Assembly: GCA_047975205.1 (NCBI GenBank)
Contig: JBKEDC010000043.1
Coordinates: 124,001 to 188,000, forward strand
Direction of reading: 5' to 3'
From: JBKEDC01 sp047975205
Lineage (GTDB): Bacteria > Bacteroidota > Bacteroidia > Bacteroidales > Prolixibacteraceae
Length of the DNA: 64,000 nt
Shown here: one piece after another, positions 17,048-26,538 of the stretch
Layout of the letters: each line of letters opens with the position of its first letter
Numbering within the stretch: position 1 is the first letter of the stretch
Translations under genes and position numbers: made by a program
Notes under the pieces: model-generated
Told to the model about the DNA's origin: nothing
Database searches by the model: none
Seen by the model: the letters and a program-made list of their open reading frames with translations, nothing else

Positions 17048-18070
17048 ATGTACAACTTTAAGAACGATTACTCCGAAGGTGGACATCCTAGAATTCTTGA
17101 TAAGCTCACCGAAACAAACTTAGTTCAAAGCTTAGGTTATGGTGAAGACGAGTATTCCTTAAAAGCAAAAGAGTTGTTGAAACGAAGACTTAACAATCCG
17201 AATGCAAACATTTATTTCGTCTCAGGGGGAACTCAAGCCAATTTATTGGTAATCTCATCATTACTTAAAATTCATGAAGCTGTTATAAGTGCACAAACAG
17301 GACACATTTATGCACATGAAACCGGGGCTATTGAAGCCGTTGGGCACAGAATTATACCAATTGAAACCAATAACGGGAAATTACACCCGACTGATATTCA
17401 AAAAATACTACAAGAATATTCATTAAGACCTCACGTCGTAAAACCTAAAATGGTTTATATTTCTAACTCAACTGAAATAGGAACAATTTATTGCAAAACG
17501 GAACTTCAAAACTTATCTGCTTATTGTAAGTCTCAGAATTTGTTATTGTTCATGGATGGAGCACGGTTAGGGCATGCTTTAACTGCCTATGACAATGATC
17601 TGGAGATTTCGGATATTGCCAAACTAACAGATGTTTTTTATATTGGTGGAACAAAAAACGGAGCACTTATAGGCGAAGCTATTGTTTTTAACAATTTGAA
17701 TTTAGCTCCTGATTTTGACTATGTCATAAAACAAAAAGGGGCTTTATTGGCAAAGAGTCGGCTAATTGGAATACAGTTTTTGGAACTATTTGCAGACACT
17801 TTGTATTTTGACTTGGCAGAACATGCCAACACGATGGCAATGAAAATTTCAAATGCCATAAAAGAAAGTGGCTATTCTCTTTTATCTGCTTCATCTACCA
17901 ATCAAATCTTCCCGATTTTACCAAAAGCATTAATAAATAGATTAAGCGAAAAATATCTATTCTACGAATGGAAAGTCATCGATAAAAATAATACAGCCAT
18001 ACGGTTAATTACGTCGTGGGCAACCGATGAAAATAAAGTTGATGAATTTATTAAGGACTTAAAAACATAA
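17048..18070 (+). CDS. ltaE: Low-specificity L-threonine aldolase (PLP-dependent)
   Basis: Cleaves L-threonine or L-allo-threonine to glycine and acetaldehyde in the cytosol. The beta-eliminating lyase fold is shown by NDYSEGGHPRIL, the PLP-ring site FVSGGTQANLL, the Asp-containing FMDGARLGHAL, and the Schiff-base lysine in YIGGTKNG. The length of 340 is typical. It lies 56 bases after rsmD in the same direction but is functionally unrelated, and it may have its own promoter. A long inverted repeat separates it from the convergent serB gene. Confidence 0.9.
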   Translation: MYNFKNDYSEGGHPRILDKLTETNLVQSLGYGEDEYSLKAKELLKRRLNNPNANIYFVSGGTQANLLVISSLLKIHEAVISAQTGHIYAHETGAIEAVGHRIIPIETNNGKLHPTDIQKILQEYSLRPHVVKPKMVYISNSTEIGTIYCKTELQNLSAYCKSQNLLLFMDGARLGHALTAYDNDLEISDIAKLTDVFYIGGTKNGALIGEAIVFNNLNLAPDFDYVIKQKGALLAKSRLIGIQFLELFADTLYFDLAEHANTMAMKISNAIKESGYSLLSASSTNQIFPILPKALINRLSEKYLFYEWKVIDKNNTAIRLITSWATDENKVDEFIKDLKT

Positions 18071-18096
18071 AAGCACTAGCAGTCACAATAGACTTC

Positions 18097-18141
18097 AAAT
18101 CAAAGTATAGCTTTTATTATACCAAGACTACACTTTGATTT
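18097..18141. terminator. Bidirectional hairpin between ltaE and serB
   Basis: Arms AAATCAAAGTATAG and CTACACTTTGATTT pair over 14 positions with one G-U (minus strand) or A-C (plus strand) pair and a loop of about 17 bases. It lies between two convergent stops. There is no long T run, so strength is uncertain. Confidence 0.55.
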
Positions 18142-18174
18142 AAACTAAAGATTCAAGATTCCGGTTCTATTGTT

Positions 18175-19407
18175 CTAGCTATTTTGGGTATATTCGTTTA
18201 TATCTCTATCTCGAAAACCAATCAGATATAATAAAGCATCTAATCCGATAGCATCAATAGAATTTTTAGCCGATTCTTTCACTTTTGGTTTTGCATGAAA
18301 AGCAATTCCCAAACCTGCAATTTTAATCATTGGTAAATCATTTGAACCATCACCTACTGCAATGGTCTGCTCCAAATGTATGCCTTCTTGTTGAGCTATA
18401 AGACGCAATAGTTCTGCCTTCTTTTTACCATCAACGATATCGCCGATATGTCTTCCTGTTAATTTACCTTCTTCTATTTCTAATTCATTAGAAAACACAT
18501 AATCAATCCCCAGCTTTTCTTTCAAATAATTACCAAAATAGTTAAAACCACCCGAAAGAATAGCCGTTTTGTAGCCTGCCTTACGCAAGGTTTTCATCAG
18601 CCGCTCTGCTCCGTCGGTAATTGGAAGTTCTTGGGCTATCTTGCGCATTACCGATTCATCTAAACCCTTTAATAAACTGATTCGTTTTATAAAGCTTTCT
18701 TGAAAATCAAGCTCTCCGCGCATAGCTGCTTCTGTTATGGCACTTACCTCATCAAATACGCCAGCACAACGAGCTAACTCATCAATAACCTCTGTTTGAA
18801 TGAGTGTAGAATCCATATCAAAACAAACCAAACGACGATTTCTACGATAAGCATTATCCACTTGAAAAGCGATATCAACACCTTGTTCTTTACTGGTTTT
18901 CATAAACAGCTTTTTCAAATCAATTACACTTTGCGGTGTGCCTCGAACGGTTAGTTCTACCACACTCTTAATGTTTGTATCATTATTCAGAGGCATGCGC
19001 TCAGAAAGCCTATCGATAAGCTCTATATTCAAACCTTGATTTACTAAGACTGAGGTTATTTTGGACAAAAGTGCACCGGTCATTTCTTGCGATAATAAAG
19101 TAATTATATATCGTCCTTTCCCAGCCTGAGATACCCATGATTCATACTCTTGTGTGGAAATAGGCGTGAACTTCATATGCACATTTTGCTTATGAGCTTT
19201 AAATAACAGATCTTTTAATACTGCTGAATTATCACTTTCCTGACCAATTTCGAACAACACTCCAATACTCAAGTCGTTGTGAATAACTGCTTGCCCAATA
19301 TCGAGCACTATCGCCTTATGGTCAGACAATACTCCCATTAATGCAGCCATTAGTCCCGGCTTATCTTCACCCGAAGCATTCATCAAAATAACTTCTCTTT
19401 CTTTCAT
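18175..19407 (-). CDS. serB: Phosphoserine phosphatase
   Basis: Last step of serine synthesis: O-phosphoserine to serine. About 410 residues: an N-terminal tandem ACT-like region (about 1-190, starting EREVILMNASGEDKPGLMA) and a C-terminal HAD phosphatase domain. The nucleophile motif is CFDMDSTLIQTE, motif II is ILSGGFNYFG, and motif III/IV is AVGDGSNDLPM. I start at ATG 19407 (MKEREVILMN); the longer frame from 19455 adds a poor, hydrophobic extension. The ACT domains suggest control by an amino acid, known for relatives but not tested here. Confidence 0.93.
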   Translation of the reverse strand: MKEREVILMNASGEDKPGLMAALMGVLSDHKAIVLDIGQAVIHNDLSIGVLFEIGQESDNSAVLKDLLFKAHKQNVHMKFTPISTQEYESWVSQAGKGRYIITLLSQEMTGALLSKITSVLVNQGLNIELIDRLSERMPLNNDTNIKSVVELTVRGTPQSVIDLKKLFMKTSKEQGVDIAFQVDNAYRRNRRLVCFDMDSTLIQTEVIDELARCAGVFDEVSAITEAAMRGELDFQESFIKRISLLKGLDESVMRKIAQELPITDGAERLMKTLRKAGYKTAILSGGFNYFGNYLKEKLGIDYVFSNELEIEEGKLTGRHIGDIVDGKKKAELLRLIAQQEGIHLEQTIAVGDGSNDLPMIKIAGLGIAFHAKPKVKESAKNSIDAIGLDALLYLIGFRDRDINEYTQNS

Positions 19408-19600
19408 AGTTTTACGTTTTATAACAGTACTTGCAAAATACAAATAATAACACAATAGCTGCTATCTATATGTAAGTACATCTACTGTACAGCAAATAAA
19501 ATAACATACATCACTATGTTATTTTGTTTACTATGAAAGAATATGACAGCCTTTAAATATTTTTGGTTATAGTTTTTATTATGATTTAAAAAATAGATAC

Positions 19601-19640
19601 AAAAAAAACACCCTTCCAGAAACAAAGATTAAGGAGGGTG
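19601..19640 (-). terminator. Terminator downstream of dsbD
   Basis: On the minus strand a GC-rich stem CACCCTCC/GGAAGGGTG (one bulge) is followed by eight T. It begins 25 bases after the dsbD stop. Confidence 0.85.
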
Positions 19641-19665
19641 ATTTTGCAATAAGTAAGGTATACTA

Positions 19666-21654
19666 TTAATGTTTGCTCTTATATGCAGCTAAACCATCTT
19701 CTAAAAATTTTACAAAATTATCAGGATTAAGGTCATAAGATTTAGGCAGGGTAAGCTTCTCGCCGTTATTATCAAGCAATACATAGTAAGGTTGTGCATT
19801 CACATTGTAATTGGTAATTTGAAAGTCGGCATATTTCTTTCCTAATGTTTTTTTCACCTTACCGTCGTAAGTTGATGTTATCCATTCTTTTTTGGGAAGC
19901 TCTGTTTTATCATCAACATAGAGTGCAATAATTACGAAATCTTCTCTCAAATGTTTGAGCACTCTGGGATCACTCCACACATTGGCTTCCATCTCTCTAC
20001 AATTTACACAACCATGTCCTGTAAAATCAATAAACACCGGTTTATTTTGCGCCTTGGCACAAGCCATTCCTTGTTCGTAATCAAAATATCCTTCCAAACC
20101 ATGAGGCAAATGTAAGAAATCGTCGTACTTAGGCTCTTCACATATACTTGATTGACCGGCAGAAATACCTCCGCCCATTTTTATTTCTTCCCGAATAATT
20201 TCGCGCAAGTTAAAGTCGTGGGTAGGCATAGGTGGCATATAACCCGAAATAGCTTTCAGTGGTGCGCCAAACATACCCGGAATCATATAAACTACAAAAG
20301 AAAAAGTTAGTATTGCCAACACTAAGCGAGGAACAGAAACATGCTTAACATCACTATCGTGAGCAAACTTTAGTTTACCCAACAAATAAAATCCAAGAAG
20401 AGTAAAGATAACAATCCATAAAGCCAAATAGACTTCTCTATCTAAAATACCCCAATGATATGTTTGATCGGCAATGCTTAAAAATTTCAAACCTAAGGCT
20501 AATTCTAAGAAACCGAGTACAACTTTTACTGAATTTAACCAACCGCCTGATTTAGGCAAATTGCTCAACCATGACGGGAAAAATGCAAATAAAGTAAATG
20601 GGAGTGCAAATGCTAATGAGAAACCCAACATACCGACAATCGGCTTCAATATTTCCCCTCCTGCTGATTGCACAAGTATTGCTCCTACAATAGGACCGGT
20701 GCAAGAGAACGAAACCAATACGAGTGTAAGAGCCATAAAGAACGCCCCCATATATCCACCTTTATCCACACCTTTATCACTTTTATTAACCAATGCACTT
20801 GGCAATGTTATTTCGAACATGCCAAAAAATGAAAATGCAAACAGCATAAATACGGTAAAAAAGATGAGATTAGGAAGCCAGTGCGTGCTCAGCCAGTTAG
20901 CAATATCAGGGCCAAAAGCAATGGCAACTATTGTTCCGATTATAGTGTAAATAGCCACAATGGAGAATCCATAGAATAATGCATGGGTGCGACTTTCTGA
21001 TTTACTCTTACCACTATGCATAAAAAATGAAACTGTCATTGGAATCATCGGGAACACACAAGGTGTAAGGATTGCTGCCAAACCTGCCAAGAATGAAAGA
21101 ATAAAGAATACCCATAACGACTTATCAGCTTGTCCCGGATTGCTCGTTGCATCTTTATCATTTGTCGCACCGACAACTACAGAAGATTCTTCTGCATTAT
21201 CGTCGGACCCTAACTTAAAACTAAAATCTACATCAGAAGGGGGCAAGCAATTTTCATCATTGCAAGCCATAAAGGAGACGATACCATCAATACTTTTTGT
21301 ATTCAAATCTTTTATGCGGATACGTTGTGAGAATGTTACTTCCTTCTCAAAATAGCGTAGTTGCATATCAAAAGTAGGATCATGTATATCGATAGGCTCA
21401 GGTGAACTCTTCATTTCTCCAATTTTCTCAAAACTATCTTCATTCTCAAAAGTGAAAGATGTGGAAACAGGACCACCATCGGGTAAGTTCATGTCATATA
21501 AATGCCAGTGTTCATCTATTGTAGCCTTAAAGCTCAGTATAGCTTCATCGCCATCTTTAACTGTGCTGAATGTCCATTTAACGGGCTCAAGTATTTGTGC
21601 ATCTGAAGCCATTTGGGAAAATAGTAGCGCAAATAAAACCAGTAATTTTCTCAT
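19666..21654 (-). CDS. dsbD: Thiol:disulfide interchange protein DsbD
   Basis: Carries electrons from cytosolic thioredoxin across the inner membrane to periplasmic partners. It has 662 residues: a signal peptide, a periplasmic alpha domain (about 20-150, with the pair CNDENC near 130), a membrane domain with about eight helices (about 178-450; CVFPMIPMTVSFF and the second Cys in SFSCTGPIVGAILV), and a C-terminal thioredoxin domain with the active site GHGCVNCREME. All three redox Cys pairs seem to be present. A palindrome overlaps its promoter. It is flanked by terminators, so it is a single-gene unit. Confidence 0.92.
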   Translation of the reverse strand: MRKLLVLFALLFSQMASDAQILEPVKWTFSTVKDGDEAILSFKATIDEHWHLYDMNLPDGGPVSTSFTFENEDSFEKIGEMKSSPEPIDIHDPTFDMQLRYFEKEVTFSQRIRIKDLNTKSIDGIVSFMACNDENCLPPSDVDFSFKLGSDDNAEESSVVVGATNDKDATSNPGQADKSLWVFFILSFLAGLAAILTPCVFPMIPMTVSFFMHSGKSKSESRTHALFYGFSIVAIYTIIGTIVAIAFGPDIANWLSTHWLPNLIFFTVFMLFAFSFFGMFEITLPSALVNKSDKGVDKGGYMGAFFMALTLVLVSFSCTGPIVGAILVQSAGGEILKPIVGMLGFSLAFALPFTLFAFFPSWLSNLPKSGGWLNSVKVVLGFLELALGLKFLSIADQTYHWGILDREVYLALWIVIFTLLGFYLLGKLKFAHDSDVKHVSVPRLVLAILTFSFVVYMIPGMFGAPLKAISGYMPPMPTHDFNLREIIREEIKMGGGISAGQSSICEEPKYDDFLHLPHGLEGYFDYEQGMACAKAQNKPVFIDFTGHGCVNCREMEANVWSDPRVLKHLREDFVIIALYVDDKTELPKKEWITSTYDGKVKKTLGKKYADFQITNYNVNAQPYYVLLDNNGEKLTLPKSYDLNPDNFVKFLEDGLAAYKSKH

Positions 21655-21671
21655 GAATTTTGTATTGTAAA

Positions 21672-21692
21672 GTGAATATATTCACAAAGATA
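21672..21692 (-). promoter_or_regulatory. dsbD -7 box with an adjoining 14-bp palindrome
   Basis: TATCTTTG on the minus strand (21692-21685) is the -7 box. It shares its last base with a perfect palindrome GTGAATATATTCAC (21672-21685) that would cover the transcription start. No -33 TTG lies at the right distance. Confidence 0.5.
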
Positions 21693-21764
21693 ATAAAACA
21701 TAGGCAAATGCATTTACACTTTGTTTTTCCTCTTAAATAAAAATTTGTAAATGTATTTCATATT

Positions 21765-21799
21765 TCAAAAAAAGCTACCTTGAATAAACGAGGTAGCTT
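21765..21799 (-). terminator. Terminator of the M16 peptidase gene
   Basis: The minus strand reads AAAGCTACCT, a 10-base loop, AGGTAGCTTT and then a run of T, 25 bases after the stop codon. Confidence 0.85.
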
Positions 21800-21823
21800 T
21801 AAATTGTGTAGAGATCATCTTTA

Positions 21824-24631
21824 TCATTCCGGTAATATCATAAAATCAAGCACATCTGATTTTTTCAGAAAGCGTTTGGCAATTTTTTGGATATCTTTAG
21901 TCGTTATTTTATCAAGCAATTCGTCATATGCTTGAGGAGTCATACCCTCTTCATGATATCGATAATAATTCGATAGTTTCGTTATCCAATAATTAGCATT
22001 TTCAATGCGGCTGCTGTTGTTCTTTTTCATGTTAAGAATAACCTTATTCAAATCATCTTGACGAATTGTTTTTTGAGCTATCTCCAATTCTTTATAAACT
22101 AAAGTTTTTAGATAGTCGGCCTTTTCAGGATCACAATTAAAACCAATAGTCATCGTCATACTGCTTTCCGGAATTCTATACGAGCCGGCTCTGACCGATA
22201 CCCCATAAGTTCCCCCTTCTTTTTCCCGAATGTTTTCCGTGTAGCGCAGATTCAAAACTGATCCTAATATACGCTGATAGATACTGTTCTTTTGCGAATA
22301 TTTAGGCGTTGCTTTTTGTTCAATAAGAACTGTAGCTTTAGGCTCTTCCATCTTAATATTGATTCGATGGTTGTTCTTTCCTTTTGGGAAATAATCTCTA
22401 TGGTTTATCCAATATTCTTTCCCCGTATTTGTCGGCTCAATTGATGCAATATATTTTTCTACATAAGTTTTTAATGTATCTTCATTAACATCTCCAACGA
22501 TGAAAAAGGTAAAGTCTGCCGGGTTTGCAAATCGTTCCCTATAAATCTCAATCATCCTGTCGTAATTTATGGCATCAAGATATTTTTCATTGTATTTAAG
22601 CATTCGAGGATTTCCATTTGCCTTAATGGTAGCAATGGTATCCTTTATAATAACATTAGGTGTTTTTTTAATTGACTTTAAGCGATCTTTATTCTGTTTA
22701 ATTACTCTATCAAACATAGTCTTATCAAAACGAGGTTCTCTGAAACGCATGTAAGTAAGTTGCATCATTGTCTCTACATCTCCCATAGAAGTGCTTGCAG
22801 ATACTGATTCGTTATATGTTCCAAATTTAAAAGAACTACTTACTGATTTTCCGGTCAAAATTCTTTTTAGCTGATTATAATTATGCTCTCCAAGTCCATA
22901 ACTTTCTACATAATTCATTGCTGCGTTATACGATGGTAAGTCTTTCACATCGTATAGTGAAGATCCACCATCGCTGTTGGCGTACAGCTTAACTGTGTTT
23001 TTATTAATGTCATTATATTTAAACACCACTTTAACTCCGTTAGACAGCGTCCACTCTTTAGCATCCAATCCTCCAATTTTCTTTTCACTCACAATTTTTC
23101 CTGCAATAGGGGTTGTGCTCATCAAACTTTCATTCGCAAGTGCCTTTTCTGTATAAGGCTTTAAATCCGCATGTTTCACACTATCTATCACAGCTTCTAT
23201 TCTAGCCTGAGTGATGTACAATGAATCTTTATCGTTGGGCGGAGCCGTTACTATGTAGTTTCTATTCTTTCCGTTGAAATACTTTATCGCTACAGCAGCC
23301 ACTTCTTCCTTGGTTATTCCGGGAATAATTTCCTTGGAAAAATCTCGACTAAACTCAGGAGAGGTAACCGGAACTCCATATAAATAAGTAGATTTAATTT
23401 GTTTACAATAAGCATCTGAAGTTATCTTATCTTTATTATTATACCCTTTATCCACAGTCATCAAGGTATTTGCTTTCATGCGATTTATTTCCTCGTCGGT
23501 AAATCCAAATTGAATTACACGTTGCAGTTCGGTATAGATCGCAGCATAAGCATCAGCTATTTTTTCAGGTTTAGCACTAACCGACAACTCAGCGGAGTTA
23601 TAATTGCGTTCCATGTTACTGACACCTATTCTTCCTGATATGAATGGCACGTCATTCTCTCTTTGCTTTTCTTTAATTCGTTGATTAATCAGGCTCGTGA
23701 AAAATCCTATAACATAGGAATCTCGAAGATCTTTAAGTGTATTGTTATTCGTTGTCCGATATCTGTCACTCACATTCAAATTCACCACTTTATAATCCGG
23801 ATCAGTTACTTGCATATATCCTGTTTTATCGCTGTCAGGAATAACAACATCAGGTCTTTCCTTCGGATTTTCAACAGCAGGAATGGCTGAGAATAGTTTA
23901 ATAACTTTCTGTTCAACAGCATCAACATCAATATCACCAACAATTGCAACTGCTTGCAGATCGGTTCTGTACCATTCATGGTAGAAAGAGCGTAATTCGT
24001 TGTATTGGAAGTTTTTTATCACATTAAGGTCTCCAATGACATCTCTTTTTGCATAGATCGTGTTATTATATAGCAATGGAGCTATTTTATCGCGAGTTCT
24101 AAAGTTAACATTTCGCCTACTTCTCCATTCTTCTGTAATAACACCACGCTCTGCATCAATTTCATCTGCCGATAATGTGAGGTTGTCACACCAATCATGT
24201 AAAATCAACAAGCAAGAATCCACTAAGTTATCTTCTTTTACCGGAACTCGACTGATATTATAAACGGTCTCATTCCGAGTTGTATATGCATTGATATCTC
24301 TACCAAACTTCATGCCATTTCTTTCCAACATATTCAACATACCTTTTCCGGGAAAAGTATTGGTTCCATTAAAAGCCATATGCTCCAAGAAATGAGCTAG
24401 TCCATCTTGAGCATCAGTTTCTAATACTGCGCCAACGTTTTGATAAATATAAAAACTTGCTAAATTCTTAGGGTATTCATTGTGTTTAATGTAGTAAGTC
24501 AATCCGTTTGGCAATACTCCCGTTTTAACAGAAGTATCTGCGGGTATCGGCTGAGATAAGTCAGAAAATTGTTGTGCAAAGCCTGAAAAGCTTAAAAACA
24601 CCAAGATAACTAGAAGTAAGTTTGTCTTCAT
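21824..24631 (-). CDS. M16 family (pitrilysin-type) zinc peptidase, two-unit
   Basis: A 935-residue secreted or periplasmic peptidase. A signal peptide (LLLVILVFLSFSGFA) precedes two homologous M16 units of about 450 residues each. The first holds the inverted zinc motif HFLEH (AHFLEHMAFNG) and the distal Glu in ERGVITEEW; the second unit lacks HxxEH, as normal for the inactive half. A fused active-inactive pair in one chain is typical of the Bacteroidetes PqqL-like group. The substrate is unknown. It is transcribed alone and ends in a clear terminator. Confidence 0.9.
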   Translation of the reverse strand: MKTNLLLVILVFLSFSGFAQQFSDLSQPIPADTSVKTGVLPNGLTYYIKHNEYPKNLASFYIYQNVGAVLETDAQDGLAHFLEHMAFNGTNTFPGKGMLNMLERNGMKFGRDINAYTTRNETVYNISRVPVKEDNLVDSCLLILHDWCDNLTLSADEIDAERGVITEEWRSRRNVNFRTRDKIAPLLYNNTIYAKRDVIGDLNVIKNFQYNELRSFYHEWYRTDLQAVAIVGDIDVDAVEQKVIKLFSAIPAVENPKERPDVVIPDSDKTGYMQVTDPDYKVVNLNVSDRYRTTNNNTLKDLRDSYVIGFFTSLINQRIKEKQRENDVPFISGRIGVSNMERNYNSAELSVSAKPEKIADAYAAIYTELQRVIQFGFTDEEINRMKANTLMTVDKGYNNKDKITSDAYCKQIKSTYLYGVPVTSPEFSRDFSKEIIPGITKEEVAAVAIKYFNGKNRNYIVTAPPNDKDSLYITQARIEAVIDSVKHADLKPYTEKALANESLMSTTPIAGKIVSEKKIGGLDAKEWTLSNGVKVVFKYNDINKNTVKLYANSDGGSSLYDVKDLPSYNAAMNYVESYGLGEHNYNQLKRILTGKSVSSSFKFGTYNESVSASTSMGDVETMMQLTYMRFREPRFDKTMFDRVIKQNKDRLKSIKKTPNVIIKDTIATIKANGNPRMLKYNEKYLDAINYDRMIEIYRERFANPADFTFFIVGDVNEDTLKTYVEKYIASIEPTNTGKEYWINHRDYFPKGKNNHRINIKMEEPKATVLIEQKATPKYSQKNSIYQRILGSVLNLRYTENIREKEGGTYGVSVRAGSYRIPESSMTMTIGFNCDPEKADYLKTLVYKELEIAQKTIRQDDLNKVILNMKKNNSSRIENANYWITKLSNYYRYHEEGMTPQAYDELLDKITTKDIQKIAKRFLKKSDVLDFMILPE

Positions 24632-25059
24632 ATATTCTTTTGTTATTGAAATAAAAATACACCCTAAACTTAAATGAGCTAAAGGAATATTCCCATTTTG
24701 AAATTAGATAATCAAATTCTGTGGAATTGGTTTTATATTAAGTTATCGGCAAAATTAAGAATATAATCTTAACAAAACACAGTTACCTCCTCCTACTCTT
24801 ATTTTATATACAAAAGGGATTCGACTAAACCTTGTAAAATCAAGTTCTAATATTACAAAAAGACGAATATTGCAACTTCAATAAATAGCACCATATTCCA
24901 TCCTCTTTCGATTATGAAAATATTATGTGTTAATTTTCTCTTTGATTATATAATTTGAATAAAAGTATTAACTTTACGGCATCTTAATATTAATTTAATA
25001 TTAAGAGCCTTTTCTCAACCAGAGGAATTATTCCTTTGAACAACTACCTAAACTACCTA
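24632..25059. other. Long gap with a 23-bp palindrome and possible small RNA
   Basis: About 430 bases without a convincing ORF. It holds a perfect palindrome at 24983-25005 just after a weak promoter-like TAACTTTA (24969-24976). The strong hairpin at 25060-25093 follows. The stretch from about 24980 to 25095 could be a short transcript with its own terminator, which is speculative. Confidence 0.35.
24983..25005. repeat. Perfect 23-bp palindrome
   Basis: Arms CTTAATATTAA and TTAATATTAAG flank a single T. With no loop to speak of, it looks more like a binding site for a dimeric protein than an RNA hairpin. It lies about 350 bases upstream of the M16 gene start and about 120 bases past the MATE gene stop. 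Confidence 0.6.
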
Positions 25060-25093
25060 AATGAGTTATCGCAAATTGCGATAACTCATTTGT
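25060..25093. terminator. Strong hairpin past the MATE gene stop
   Basis: Arms AAATGAGTTATCGCAA and TTGCGATAACTCATTT are perfect over 16 bp around a single A. On the plus strand it is followed by TGTTTTAT, on the minus strand by TTAGG, so it looks a little better as a plus-strand terminator, although the only known gene ending here (MATE) is on the minus strand. Confidence 0.6.
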
Positions 25094-25121
25094 TTTATGG
25101 AGGTTATTAATTCACTTGAAC

Positions 25122-26459
25122 CTATCTTTGTTCTAATTGCTTTACTTTAAAACGTAAACGTAAAGCAAATAAGATAGCTGCAACTGCCAATCCACACAAT
25201 AGACCAAACCAAATACCGATAGGTCCAAAATTCAGTGTAAAAGCAAATAAATAACAGGTTGGTATTCCAATAAACAGATAAGAAATCACAGCCATCACCA
25301 TAGGAATATTCACATCGGTTAATCCTCGTAAAGATGCCAGTAGGGCTACCTGTAGGCTATCAAAAATTTGGAACATAGCAGCTATAATAAACAGATTTGC
25401 CGAAATTAGGATCACTTTGGAATCGTTAGTAAAAAGCATTGGCAACTGATGTCTGCAAATAATGAATACAATTCCCATGGTTCCCATCAAACCGACGGTA
25501 AGGTGGGCAGTGGCATGTATTAATCGTTTTATTCTTGACACATCGTTTGCTCCCATGGCATGGCTTACTCGTATGGTAGCTGCAGAACCAATTCCCAAAC
25601 TAATCATATAAGATAAAGTTGTCATAGAAAGTGTTATTTGATGGGCAGCCAATGCTTTCTCACCAATCCATCCCATCATAATTCCAGAAAGGCTAAAAAT
25701 AAGTACCTCAAAAATAACTTGTACCCCAATCGGCACTCCTATTTTCAAAAGAGCGATCATTTCTGATATACGAGGTGGAATACAGTAAGCTTTTTGAAGC
25801 AAATATCTAAGCTTCTCACTTACATTAAAACATATTACAATAGCAAACGCCATGATAAATCTAGCTATCATCGTTGACACCCCTGCCCCGAGTAAACCCA
25901 ACTCCGGAAATCCACACTTACCATATATTAGTAAATAATTCAAAGAAATATTTACGAAGTTAGACCCTACGGTAATAATCATAGCGATTTTAGTATTCCC
26001 CATTCCCTCAAGGAATTGCTTAAATGAAGAAAACACCATAAGTGGTAATAGCGAAATAATAAGTACCCACATATATGGTTGTGCCAAGCGTGCTACCTCA
26101 GCAGTTTGCCCCATTTTATGAAGCAAAAAAGACAATACAGTAAGTACGCATGCTGCGAGGACTCCTATTAATATATATAAAATTGTCCCATTTTTTAGAT
26201 AATTTACTATCTGTTTTCCATCTTTTTTCAAAAATGCCTTTCCTACTAAAGGAGTTAGCCCCATGCTGATGCCAGTTGCGAAAAGCATGCCAATCACGAA
26301 TACACTGTTAGCAAACGATGCTGCTGCCAGTTCTGTTGTCCCTACTCTCCCAACCATCATATTGTCAGCAAATTGAACTGTAACTTGCCCCAGTTGAGAA
26401 AGCATAACGGGCAATGCCAACTGTAAAATATTTTTGTAGGTTTTGAAATATTTTTTCAC
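25122..26459 (-). CDS. MATE family multidrug exporter (NorM-like)
   Basis: A 445-residue inner-membrane antiporter with twelve predicted helices in two similar halves. The N-terminal MatE signature is visible (LALPVMLSQLGQVTVQFADNM), and the start of the second half reads IGVPIGVQVIFEVLIFS. Members export cationic drugs in exchange for Na+ or H+; the substrate is unknown. It follows ruvX-def in the same direction, but a strong terminator lies between, so it should have its own promoter, which I could not find in the 79-base gap. Confidence 0.88.
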   Translation of the reverse strand: MKKYFKTYKNILQLALPVMLSQLGQVTVQFADNMMVGRVGTTELAAASFANSVFVIGMLFATGISMGLTPLVGKAFLKKDGKQIVNYLKNGTILYILIGVLAACVLTVLSFLLHKMGQTAEVARLAQPYMWVLIISLLPLMVFSSFKQFLEGMGNTKIAMIITVGSNFVNISLNYLLIYGKCGFPELGLLGAGVSTMIARFIMAFAIVICFNVSEKLRYLLQKAYCIPPRISEMIALLKIGVPIGVQVIFEVLIFSLSGIMMGWIGEKALAAHQITLSMTTLSYMISLGIGSAATIRVSHAMGANDVSRIKRLIHATAHLTVGLMGTMGIVFIICRHQLPMLFTNDSKVILISANLFIIAAMFQIFDSLQVALLASLRGLTDVNIPMVMAVISYLFIGIPTCYLFAFTLNFGPIGIWFGLLCGLAVAAILFALRLRFKVKQLEQR

Positions 26460-26475
26460 TATAAAATCTTTTAAT

Positions 26476-26510
26476 AAAAAAAACTTGCAACTCTTCAGAG
26501 TGCAAGTTTT
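26476..26510 (-). terminator. Terminator of the ruvX-def operon
   Basis: The minus strand has arms AACTTGCACTC/GAGTTGCAAGTT (one bulge, loop TGAA) followed by about eight T, 28 bases after the def stop. Confidence 0.85.
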
Positions 26511-26538
26511 ATATAGCTTAGCTTCTATGGAAAATCAA

